Positions 32,508-38,922 of a DNA stretch of 38,922 nucleotides are shown one piece after another. This DNA comes from Clostridiales bacterium (GTDB lineage: Bacteria; Bacillota; Clostridia; Lachnospirales; Lachnospiraceae), in assembly GCA_029007845.1 (NCBI GenBank), contig JAQXIP010000113.1, positions 1 through 38,922 of the forward strand, in the 5' to 3' direction. The position numbers were made by a program, and so were the translations under genes. A model generated the notes under the pieces. The model worked only from the letters and a program-made list of their open reading frames with translations. It had not been told where the DNA came from and did no database searches. Numbering within the stretch: position 1 is the stretch's first letter; each line of letters opens with the position of its first letter.

Positions 32508-33824
32508 ATGAAAGAAGCAGTTAGTTTGTTTTCGTCTGCTGGAATTGGGGAGTTAGGACTCAAAGCTCATGATATAAGAATTGTTGTTAGTAGCGAACTC
32601 TTGGCAGATAGGCATACTTTATATAAAAACAACTACCCAGGCACAGAATGTATTACTGGTGATATTTGGAAAACCAAGGACTTAATCTGCGACACATATG
32701 AGAAATACAAAAGTAGCGATGAGTTGTTTTTGGTTTATGCAACACCTCCGTGTCAGGGAATGTCATCAAATGGAGCAGGTACATTGCTCAAGGGTATTAG
32801 ACAAGGAATCAAACCGAAGATTGATGAAAGAAATAGGTTGATTATTCCGACAATGGATATAGTCACAAAACTGAGACCGAGATGGCTTTTAATGGAAAAC
32901 GTCCCCAATATGCGTAACACAATAATTGATGATGAAAATGGGGAGTTTATTAACATTATTGATTATGTTAGAAAACGCCTTGGTCCAGAGTATAGTGGTG
33001 AGGCAATGGTTGCAACATGTGCTGATTACGGAATACCTCAAACACGAAAGAGACTAATAACCGTGTTTACTCGAGATCCTGAGGGAATAATGTATTTTAA
33101 TCAGTACGGTAATATTTTAGTAAATAAGGATAAAAGACCTATATGTACATTGAGAGATGCGATTGGTTCATTTCCAGCATTAGACGCTGTAGAAGGTCGC
33201 AACTCAAATCTTGAGTTTAATAAGTATCATTTCGTTCCTATTATGAATCCTGAAAAGTATTGGTGGATGTCTAATACACCAGAAGGAAACACTGCCTATA
33301 ATAATCAGTGTGTAAATCCGGCTTGTGGATATCAGTTTAATGGAATGCATATCGATAAACAAACGGATGGCATTTGGCACTCGAACACGGAGACTCCAAT
33401 ATATTGTGAGAAATGTGGAGAGTTGCTACCTCGTCCATCTGTCATAGATAAAAAAACAGGTCAAAGACGATTATTAAAAGGATTTCATTCGGCATATAGG
33501 AGAATGAAATGGGATGAACCTGCGACAGCAATTACGCAAAATTTTATTTATGAAGCTTCTGATAATAAGGTGCATCCAGATCAAACAAGAGTCTTGTCAA
33601 TTTATGAGGCTCTTGTTATTCAAACAGTTGCGGAATATGATTATGATTTCCAAGTAAATGGAAAACTGATTACTAATAGTATGTTTGCCCAGGTTCTTGG
33701 AGAGAGTGTGCCACCAAAACTAATAGACATCATTGTCGAAAAAATGATAAACATTGGGTATCACATTAATAATGATTTTATGGAGGGGGAACAATGCAGT
33801 CTTCAAGATTTCGATCTTGGCTAA
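32508..33824 (+). CDS. DNA cytosine-5 methyltransferase 2 with zinc-ribbon insertion
   Basis: 438 residues. Motif I FSSAGIGELG near the N-terminus, catalytic Cys82 in TPPCQG, ENV at 130-132, QTRKR at 178-182, ribbon cysteines Cys268, Cys273, Cys300 and Cys303 (NPACG ... CEKCG), and motif X GESVPPKLI. It parallels methyltransferase 1 along its whole length, diverging mainly around residues 195-260, the likely target-recognition segment. That pattern is what two enzymes marking opposite strands of an asymmetric site would show, although different sites are possible. AAGGAG precedes the ATG. The last 31 bases overlap the next gene. Confidence 0.92.
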   Translation: MKEAVSLFSSAGIGELGLKAHDIRIVVSSELLADRHTLYKNNYPGTECITGDIWKTKDLICDTYEKYKSSDELFLVYATPPCQGMSSNGAGTLLKGIRQGIKPKIDERNRLIIPTMDIVTKLRPRWLLMENVPNMRNTIIDDENGEFINIIDYVRKRLGPEYSGEAMVATCADYGIPQTRKRLITVFTRDPEGIMYFNQYGNILVNKDKRPICTLRDAIGSFPALDAVEGRNSNLEFNKYHFVPIMNPEKYWWMSNTPEGNTAYNNQCVNPACGYQFNGMHIDKQTDGIWHSNTETPIYCEKCGELLPRPSVIDKKTGQRRLLKGFHSAYRRMKWDEPATAITQNFIYEASDNKVHPDQTRVLSIYEALVIQTVAEYDYDFQVNGKLITNSMFAQVLGESVPPKLIDIIVEKMINIGYHINNDFMEGEQCSLQDFDLG

Positions 33825-34105
33825 TTGAAGTCAAGGGAAAGGACAGCCATCAAGCATCGGATAATATATCTAGGGTTAGAAGAGTTGAAAAAGCTTTTTC
33901 AGATATTTGGCAGATTGAAATAGATATCGATGATGAGTATGAAAGGGATAAGTGTGAGGAAATTCTTTCAAGGCTTTCGGTTAGTGCAAGAAAAGAATTC
34001 GGTAAGGAGATCAATCTTCCAACCAATACAGCAGGTATTTCACAGTTGAAAACTTCGCTCAAAAATTACGTTGAATTTTATGAAAGTGATTACTGTGAAC
34101 GGTGA
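33794..34105 (+). CDS. Small helical protein overlapping methyltransferase 2
   Basis: 103 residues beginning 31 bp before the methyltransferase 2 stop codon, with GGAGGGGG just upstream of the ATG. The sequence (SRFRSWLIEVKGKDSHQASDNISRVRRVEKAF ... GISQLKTSLKNYVEFYE) has the feel of a SAM-like core-binding helical domain seen at the N-terminus of integrases and of some proteins in restriction loci; this is a weak, by-eye resemblance. It is not a Vsr mismatch nuclease: no Vsr active-site motifs are present. The overlap implies tight co-expression with the methyltransferase, so it may be an accessory or control protein of the system. Confidence 0.6.
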   Translation: MQSSRFRSWLIEVKGKDSHQASDNISRVRRVEKAFSDIWQIEIDIDDEYERDKCEEILSRLSVSARKEFGKEINLPTNTAGISQLKTSLKNYVEFYESDYCER

Positions 34106-34126
34106 TTTTTCCGAGGGGGAAAACAG

Positions 34127-36010
34127 ATGGTAGAACAGCGTTCGTTTACTGAATATATAAAAAAGAGATTTGATAATGATTTTTGGTTGGCTTCTGAAAT
34201 CTTCCTTCGGGATAATCTTGATTCCTTTAATATTGAGGTTAGGCGAATCCACCGCGCCGGAGAAACAGAAATATCCGATGTTAAAGTAGAACATGTGTGG
34301 GTCGAGGACAAGCCTGGCATGGAGATACACTTTGATGTGGCTGTGTCGATATGGTTTGAAACCCACGAGGGTGATTACCACTACGATGATTATGATGAGA
34401 ACATCGTATGGATAATGATTCATTGCAGAGGTGACTTGGACAAGAATCTGGACGATTTTGAGATTCTACAGGTATCGAGGTATGATGGAAAAAACCTTGT
34501 TCGAAATCCGATGGATGATTCTCTGGTTCCGGTGATGAACAAAAATCAGTTAGATGATATTGCTGAACAGTTCCTACGAGAACATTACAAAAAAGCACTG
34601 TTGGAGCCAATGTGGATTGATCCGACAGAACTGGCAGCAGGAATGGGACTGACCATAAGGTACGAAAATATCACGAAAGATGGCTCTATCTTTGGACGCA
34701 GTTTCTTTTATGATTGTGAGACTGAACTTTATGACGAAGACGCGGACGCAATGTATAAGGTAACCATCCCGGCAAAAACCATACTGGTAGATAAAAAAGC
34801 AGCATTCTTGATGGTTCTTGGCGCTACCAATAATACAATTGTGCATGAGTGTGTGCATTGGGATAAACATAAAAAAGCATTTGCCCTTGCAAGATTGTAT
34901 GATAATGAGTTATCTAATATCGGGTGTCGCGTTGTGGGAGGGATAGCTGGAAATAAGCGTGACGCAATTGAATGGATGGAATGGCAGGCAAATGCACTTG
35001 CTCCAAGAATTCAGATGCCAATTACTATGTTCAAAAAGAAAGTAAATCAGCTTATCAGTAAGTATCGCAAGGAAACGCATGCTTACGATATGATAGATAT
35101 TATCGAGCCGATTATTGATGAACTGGTACTTACCTTTGGCGTTTCTAGGTTAGCCGCAAAAATCCGCATGATGGATGCTGGATATGAAGAAGCCGCAGGA
35201 GCCTTCATTTTTGTTGATGGAAAATATGTAAAGCCACATAAAGCTTCCAAGGGGTTCCTTGCACCTAATCAGACATTTTCCATCTCAGCTAGGGATGCCA
35301 TTGTCGAATCAAAATTCAATACTGCGTTGGCAGCCGTAATAGCTGATAATGAATACATTTTCGTTGATTCTCACTTTGTTCTGAATACGCCTCTGTATGT
35401 CGAAAAGGATTTATTCGGAAATACAAGCCTAACGCACTATGCTAGAAATCATATGGATGAGTGTTGCTTGGTTTTCAATCTCACAATGAAGACTTCGGTT
35501 TCAGAGCATTATCATACCGAGTGTTTCCTTAATAGAGATAAATCCTCTGAAATTACTTTTGAGGCACATTATTCTGCAAAGAGCAAGAATGCCGCAAACC
35601 AGGTGCAGATGATAAAAGACTATAATGCTGACCTCTTGGCAATAGCCCGGAAACTTCCTATGAATTTCTCGGGAGCCCTAGATGCTCTTATAGGGTGGTC
35701 AGAAATGACTGAAGAAGAACTGGCAGAGGCTGCGGATATGAGTGAAAAGACCATTCAGCGTTTGCGGAATAGTGAACCGGATAATGTATCAATCGAAACT
35801 GTTGTGCAGCTATGTATCGGCATGAAACTTCCACCCGTGTTAAGTGGGTGTCTGATTCGAGCATCAGGTAAAAATTTCATGATGACAGAGCAGCATATCA
35901 TGTATCAGTTTTTGTTGAATTCTTGTTATCATATGAGTATTAACGAATGTAACGACATGCTCATTGCGCAGAATTTAAAGCCATTAGGCAAATTAAATCG
36001 AGTTTCTTAA
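34127..36010 (+). CDS. ImmA/IrrE-type metallopeptidase with C-terminal HTH
   Basis: 627 residues. Residues 1-130 are an unassigned acidic domain. The middle carries a zinc-peptidase site, HECVH (His240-Glu241-His244) in NTIVHECVHWDKH, followed by EWMEWQANALAPRIQMP, whose Glu is the expected third ligand; this is the ImmA/IrrE (DUF955) pattern. Residues about 527-570 form an XRE-like helix-turn-helix (MTEEELAEAADMSEKTIQRL). Proteases of this class cut repressors in mobile elements, or act as toxin-antitoxin or defence components. GAGGGGG precedes the ATG, 21 bp after the previous gene, so it is probably in the methyltransferase 2 operon. Specific role unknown. Confidence 0.82.
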   Translation: MVEQRSFTEYIKKRFDNDFWLASEIFLRDNLDSFNIEVRRIHRAGETEISDVKVEHVWVEDKPGMEIHFDVAVSIWFETHEGDYHYDDYDENIVWIMIHCRGDLDKNLDDFEILQVSRYDGKNLVRNPMDDSLVPVMNKNQLDDIAEQFLREHYKKALLEPMWIDPTELAAGMGLTIRYENITKDGSIFGRSFFYDCETELYDEDADAMYKVTIPAKTILVDKKAAFLMVLGATNNTIVHECVHWDKHKKAFALARLYDNELSNIGCRVVGGIAGNKRDAIEWMEWQANALAPRIQMPITMFKKKVNQLISKYRKETHAYDMIDIIEPIIDELVLTFGVSRLAAKIRMMDAGYEEAAGAFIFVDGKYVKPHKASKGFLAPNQTFSISARDAIVESKFNTALAAVIADNEYIFVDSHFVLNTPLYVEKDLFGNTSLTHYARNHMDECCLVFNLTMKTSVSEHYHTECFLNRDKSSEITFEAHYSAKSKNAANQVQMIKDYNADLLAIARKLPMNFSGALDALIGWSEMTEEELAEAADMSEKTIQRLRNSEPDNVSIETVVQLCIGMKLPPVLSGCLIRASGKNFMMTEQHIMYQFLLNSCYHMSINECNDMLIAQNLKPLGKLNRVS

Positions 36011-36023
36011 AAAATATTTTTTT

Positions 36024-36050
36024 GTAACCGGACATCCCATGTCCGGTTAC
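36024..36050 (+). promoter_or_regulatory. Perfect 12-bp hairpin/palindrome
   Basis: GTAACCGGACAT and ATGTCCGGTTAC are exact complements around a CCC loop. There is no T run after it, so it is more likely an operator or RNA processing/attenuation structure than a terminator. Its central GACATCCCATGTCC recurs at 37969. Confidence 0.7.
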
Positions 36051-36071
36051 TTTGATAAAGGGAGGTGCGAA

Positions 36072-37841
36072 ATGGGACGATTTGATATTGATAAGACATA
36101 TAAAGAAGGTTGTTCTGTTTCATGGCATTCTTTATATATGGAACTGGTATATGAATTTGAGGCTTCTCATCCAGGAGAATATATTGACGAGGATACGATT
36201 AGAGATAAGTTCACTAACAGTGATGGCTCAGGATTGGTAGATAAATTGAAGTCTGTGTTAGGTTTTGATATCAGTGGTATAGCTGGAACCGATAATGCAG
36301 AACGATTTGATATGTTCAAAGTTTTAAAGCTGTTATTCTATATTGAAAAGTATGGGGATCCTAAAACTAAGGTTGTATCCGATAACTACAGGGTACAGAT
36401 TACGGATATCTTGGCAAAACCGCGCCTTTCAAATGTGCCAAGCGAATATACTCCGTTCAGTGTATATGGAGAACACTTTGATAAGTTGTATGCTTCCATA
36501 AAAAGTGCCGTAGTGGATGCCAATGAACGTGAAGTTCGCTTAGAAGAAATAAATGCATATTGGGAGTATGTGACAGACAAAGTTTTTGATTATGTAATCA
36601 ATGATAGTGCCTTGGAACATCCAGAGGACGCCCTAAAAGAATTAGATAGGATACATCGGTTTCTTAAAGAAAAGGTGTTAGATAAACTTAAAAATCACGA
36701 TGTTATCCACTTATCTAAGCCGGAAAAGGTTCTACCTGCTTTCTTTAATTTATTGGCGTGTCATAGATTATTATGCAATGAGAATGATAGGATTCGTCTA
36801 AATTATGAAATATGTTTAACTTCGCCACCTGATACAGAGTATATTGAAATTTTCAAGAGATACGAAAACTGTGAAGTTAAATGGGAGTTTCTTACCTTAA
36901 TTAAAGAGAGGCTACAAAATAAGAATGAGGATCCAGGGGCTGAACTGGCATTAGCTCTTATATCTTATGGTAAAGATATTGATGTTGACGATATCAAACA
37001 TTACTTATATGCTGCAGATAAAGCAAAAACTGTAGCATCGTGGATAGAAAAATATAAGGGCGCTGATTTTAGTAAGGGTATTTCGTTGGATATGCTTGTG
37101 ATAATTATGCAGGAGCTTATTGATAATAAGAAAAACGGTGATAAGGTTTCAAATGATTATTATGGTTATAACAATAAATATCGTTCTTTAATGACTGCGG
37201 TAAAGAATCCTAAAACAGCTGATGCTGTTGTATTACAAGCATGGATAAAGAAGTTGGAAAACCGTACAGCGGTTAATTTTGGGGCATTTGAATTAATTCA
37301 GAAGAAACGTGAAATTGAATCGATAATCTATGAAATAAAGAGCATTATCTATTCATACAGAAATCTAGATGACTTGGAATTTGTAAATTCAGTTATATAT
37401 CATTTTGTTGCTCGCTCTATAACAAGTAGGGATTTAGCTATGGATATAGGATGCCGTTTTGCTGAAAAAGTAGTTCATAATCTAAATGGCGAATTAAAAA
37501 GCAAACTAAAATTTCATATGTGGTCAGAAGGAATTAATGTTTTGAATATGTTCCGAGAATTTCTTGTAGATAGAAGAGATATTGAGGATTGCGTTGCAGA
37601 AGAGGTGGCAAGGCAGATTAATGAATTTTATGAAAAAGATGACGGCATTATTGGCAGTGGCATGAGAGTTGATTTTGAGGTGTATGTTAGTGAAAAATAT
37701 TGCAGGGATTTTTTGTTGATATACTTCCTTGATAAAAGCAATGATACATTAACTTACCAACAGTTTTATGAAGTTTGCTCAGATGCTGATGCTGAAAGAA
37801 TGAAGTCCCTTGGACTTGAGAAATTTGTGAAAACAGAATAA
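36072..37841 (+). CDS. Unrecognised 589-residue helical protein
   Basis: I cannot assign a family. The start is placed at 36072 (MGRFDIDKTYKEG) because AAAGGGAGGTG lies just before it; an ATG at 36039 opens the same frame but lies within the hairpin at 36024-36050 and has no ribosome site. The sequence is almost entirely amphipathic helix with many Lys, Glu, Asp and Tyr residues, and no transmembrane segment, Walker motif or metal site visible. It lies 61 bp after the ImmA/IrrE gene in the same direction and ends before a strong terminator. By context it may be the partner or substrate of the metallopeptidase. Confidence 0.75.
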   Translation: MGRFDIDKTYKEGCSVSWHSLYMELVYEFEASHPGEYIDEDTIRDKFTNSDGSGLVDKLKSVLGFDISGIAGTDNAERFDMFKVLKLLFYIEKYGDPKTKVVSDNYRVQITDILAKPRLSNVPSEYTPFSVYGEHFDKLYASIKSAVVDANEREVRLEEINAYWEYVTDKVFDYVINDSALEHPEDALKELDRIHRFLKEKVLDKLKNHDVIHLSKPEKVLPAFFNLLACHRLLCNENDRIRLNYEICLTSPPDTEYIEIFKRYENCEVKWEFLTLIKERLQNKNEDPGAELALALISYGKDIDVDDIKHYLYAADKAKTVASWIEKYKGADFSKGISLDMLVIIMQELIDNKKNGDKVSNDYYGYNNKYRSLMTAVKNPKTADAVVLQAWIKKLENRTAVNFGAFELIQKKREIESIIYEIKSIIYSYRNLDDLEFVNSVIYHFVARSITSRDLAMDIGCRFAEKVVHNLNGELKSKLKFHMWSEGINVLNMFREFLVDRRDIEDCVAEEVARQINEFYEKDDGIIGSGMRVDFEVYVSEKYCRDFLLIYFLDKSNDTLTYQQFYEVCSDADAERMKSLGLEKFVKTE

Positions 37842-37900
37842 GCAAAGTTTTTAAGATGGGTTACTCAATGCGGTAGTAGTCCTTTATGAAATAAAATTGA

Positions 37901-37945
37901 GCCATGAACGGCGGAATTAAATTCCGTTGTTCGTGGCTTTTTTTT
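37901..37945 (+). terminator. Strong intrinsic terminator closing the island operon
   Basis: GCCATGAACGGCGGAAT pairs with ATTCCGTTGTTCGTGGC around TAA and is followed by eight T residues. Confidence 0.92.
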
Positions 37946-37968
37946 GTTTGTTGTAGCAGTTATGATCA

Positions 37969-37983
37969 GACATCCCATGTCCG
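37969..37983. repeat. Second copy of the GACATCCCATGTCC palindrome
   Basis: Identical 14-mer plus a following G, as in the hairpin at 36024-36050, but the outer arms (AA..CGGTTAC type) are absent. It lies after the terminator of the 589-residue gene. The bases from here to about 38050 hold no ORF or other structure I can support. Confidence 0.6.
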
Positions 37984-38055
37984 AGTGTTTGAGGATTATT
38001 TCAGCTACAATTAACTAACGAACAGCAAAAATTGTTCAAATAAAAAATTATTCCA

Positions 38056-38115
38056 ATGCCCGAAGTGGTCGACCTTAAGGCGGCGGGATACATCAAGAGT
38101 CTATTCACGGTTTAG
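38056..38115 (+). CDS. Possible 19-residue leader peptide
   Basis: ATG at 38056 opens MPEVVDLKAAGYIKSLFTV and stops at TAG 38113. Its stop falls in the hairpin CACGG-TTTAGC-CCGTG (38106-38122). There is no clear ribosome site. A second short frame, ATG 38129 to TGA 38245-38247, ends on the sigma-gene start in ATGA overlap. Leader ORFs ahead of regulatory genes are known in Tn916-type elements; function here is inferred. Confidence 0.3.
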   Translation: MPEVVDLKAAGYIKSLFTV

Positions 38116-38171
38116 CCGTGGACTGACCAAAGATGTACCCACCGTGCTTTGTCATGCCCATTTCCGGTATC

Positions 38172-38205
38172 AGAGTCGGCGTACATCACCACGTCGGCTC
38201 TTTTT
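38172..38205 (+). terminator. Leader terminator / attenuator before the sigma gene
   Basis: AGAGTCGGCGT pairs with ACGTCGGCTCT (11 bp, two wobble pairs) around ACATCACC and is followed by TTTTT. It lies 40 bp upstream of the sigma gene start. A second hairpin, CCGCC...GGCGG (38216-38234), abuts the ribosome site. Read-through control is likely. Confidence 0.75.
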
Positions 38206-38245
38206 GTATCCTTGCCGCCACCCAACTGGGCGGAAAGGACAAATC

Positions 38246-38767
38246 ATGAAAATCAAAGTCAAGTATGAGAACTACAACGAAAACAAGGATCCTATCACTG
38301 TGGAGATTGATGTTCCTGATGAGGAATGTACTGTGATGATTGAACTGGACTATCAAAGACGCCTTAGTGCAGCAGAGGATGATGAGACTGTTGAACGCAG
38401 AGATGCCCAAACCATTATGGATGAAGAGGTTAACAAGCCTCTTTATAATAACTGGCACAAAGAACATCGTCATCGTGGAAACATAAATAAATCATTTCGT
38501 AAAGAAAATGAGGATGCTGATGAAAGTGATGGCTTGGACACTGTTGGAGATTACTCGCAGGAAGAGGAACGTAACCGTCAGTACGAGTACGAGGCACTGT
38601 GCAAAAAACTCCGTACCGTGTTAAAGCCTGAGTTTGCAGAAGTCATCATTGCTGTGTGTTTAGATGATATGACCCCGGAAGAATATGCAGCTACCACAGG
38701 CGAAAAGAGAGATACCGTCTATAAACGTCTGCAAAGAGCAAAGAAAAAATTTCAGGAATTTTTATAA
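38246..38767 (+). CDS. Sigma-70 region 4-like protein of a conjugative element
   Basis: 173 residues. Start at ATG 38246 (MKIKVKYENYNENK) with GGAAAGGA just upstream; a longer frame from 38144 runs through the attenuator and is not coding. The C-terminus (residues about 115-173, LRTVLKPEFAEVIIAVCLDDMTPEEYAATTGEKRDTVYKRLQRAKKKF) is a sigma region 4 helix-turn-helix. The N-terminal half is acidic and ends in a DETVERRDAQTIMDEE-type segment. Such small sigma-like proteins are a hallmark of Tn916/Tn1549-type integrative conjugative elements, where they control transfer or excision. It is followed by a BRO-type gene. Confidence 0.82.
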   Translation: MKIKVKYENYNENKDPITVEIDVPDEECTVMIELDYQRRLSAAEDDETVERRDAQTIMDEEVNKPLYNNWHKEHRHRGNINKSFRKENEDADESDGLDTVGDYSQEEERNRQYEYEALCKKLRTVLKPEFAEVIIAVCLDDMTPEEYAATTGEKRDTVYKRLQRAKKKFQEFL

Positions 38768-38781
38768 AACTGTCCAATCGA

Positions 38782-38811
38782 ACCCTCTCCCAAGGCTACA
38801 AGGTAGAGGGT
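38782..38811. terminator. Hairpin between sigma-like and BRO-type genes
   Basis: ACCCTCT (38782-38788) pairs with AGAGGGT (38805-38811), with an extra CC/GG inside. No T run follows, so it may be an RNA-processing or partial termination site rather than a full terminator. Confidence 0.45.
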
Positions 38812-38843
38812 CAACCTCAAATAAATTACAGGAGGTAATTCAG

Positions 38844-38922
38844 ATGAGCGAATTACAGGTTTTTAATAATGCGGAATTTGGCTCTGTCCGCACAATGTCT
38901 ATTAATGGTGAGCCATATTTTG
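38844..38922 (+). CDS. BRO-N antirepressor-like protein, 3' end cut by window
   Basis: AGGAGG lies 7 nt before ATG 38844. The 26 visible residues, MSELQVFNNAEFGSVRTMSI followed by NGEPYF, match the start of the BRO-N domain of phage antirepressors (typically FxNxEFGxVRTxxIDGEPWFV). Such genes occur in prophages and conjugative elements, where they counter a repressor. The rest lies beyond the window, so domain partners are unknown. Confidence 0.8.
   Translation, partial: MSELQVFNNAEFGSVRTMSINGEPYF

Noticed and set aside
33794-34105. Vsr mismatch endonuclease accompanying the m5C methyltransferases
   Set aside because: The small protein lacks Vsr catalytic motifs and is mainly helical.
38144-38245. 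Longer version of the sigma-like gene
   Set aside because: The extension runs across the terminator hairpin and shows no homology; the ribosome site marks 38246.
1-38922. tRNA or rRNA genes, or full insertion sequences
   Set aside because: No cloverleaf, rRNA signature or intact transposase was found on either strand by reading; a tRNAscan or ISfinder search would settle it.

Overview
The window looks like the chromosome of a low-to-mid GC Firmicute, most likely a gut Lachnospiraceae/Clostridia member. The basis is AGGAGG-type ribosome sites, many consensus sigma-A promoters with 17-bp spacers, a SpoIID-like spore-cortex protein, YerC and DUF1836 regulators, an orphan NMT1-type lipoprotein, and a Tn916/Tn1549-style conjugative-element sigma gene. 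The family assignment is inferred from gene content; there is no rRNA or tRNA gene to anchor it.

The left two thirds (1-28100) is mostly core genome. It starts with the 3' part of a SpoIID-like/peptidoglycan-binding protein. Next come carAB behind an apparently structured leader RNA, an RlmI-type rRNA methyltransferase, and a decayed stretch (6731-7700) holding a DUF1016 nuclease fragment and the tail of a surface Ig-like protein. A 1095-residue DUF4062-STAND NTPase with eight exact 47-residue TPR-like repeats runs directly into folC, followed by folE-folP-folBK. After these come a DUF5050 propeller protein (minus), pheA, an HtrA protease, an iron alcohol dehydrogenase (minus), an orphan ABC-type binding lipoprotein (minus), a DUF4366-like acidic membrane protein (minus), pcrA (minus), a DUF1836 regulator, yerC (minus), a PHP phosphoesterase (minus) and rlmCD. 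Three copies of an interspersed palindromic element with an almost invariant 59-62-bp hairpin core lie at about 622-834, 14910-15106 and 24547-24640.

From about 28180 the sequence turns AT-rich and becomes a defence island. It holds an Mrr type IV nuclease (minus), then a mirror-like restriction-modification locus: AbrB-like small protein, m5C methyltransferase 1 (plus), endonuclease R1 and endonuclease R2 (both minus), and m5C methyltransferase 2 (plus). The two nucleases are paralogues with D-x3-D...ExK residues in register. The two methyltransferases are paralogues that share a zinc-ribbon insertion. The layout recalls heterodimeric type II systems with an asymmetric site (BbvCI/Bpu10I type), where each methyltransferase protects one strand. 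R2 and methyltransferase 2 are driven by overlapping antisense promoters that enclose small palindromes. Behind methyltransferase 2 come a small helical protein overlapping its stop codon, an ImmA/IrrE-type metallopeptidase fused to an HTH domain, and a 589-residue protein I do not recognise, bracketed by two copies of a GACATCCCATGTCC palindrome.

The right end (from about 38050) looks like the edge of a conjugative element: a leader with two short ORFs and an intrinsic terminator (an attenuator), a sigma-70 region-4-like gene, and the start of a BRO-type antirepressor gene cut by the window end. The strongest candidates for something undescribed are the paired R-M locus with its accessory genes, the DUF4062-STAND-TPR gene fused to the folate operon, the interspersed hairpin family, and the carA leader RNA.
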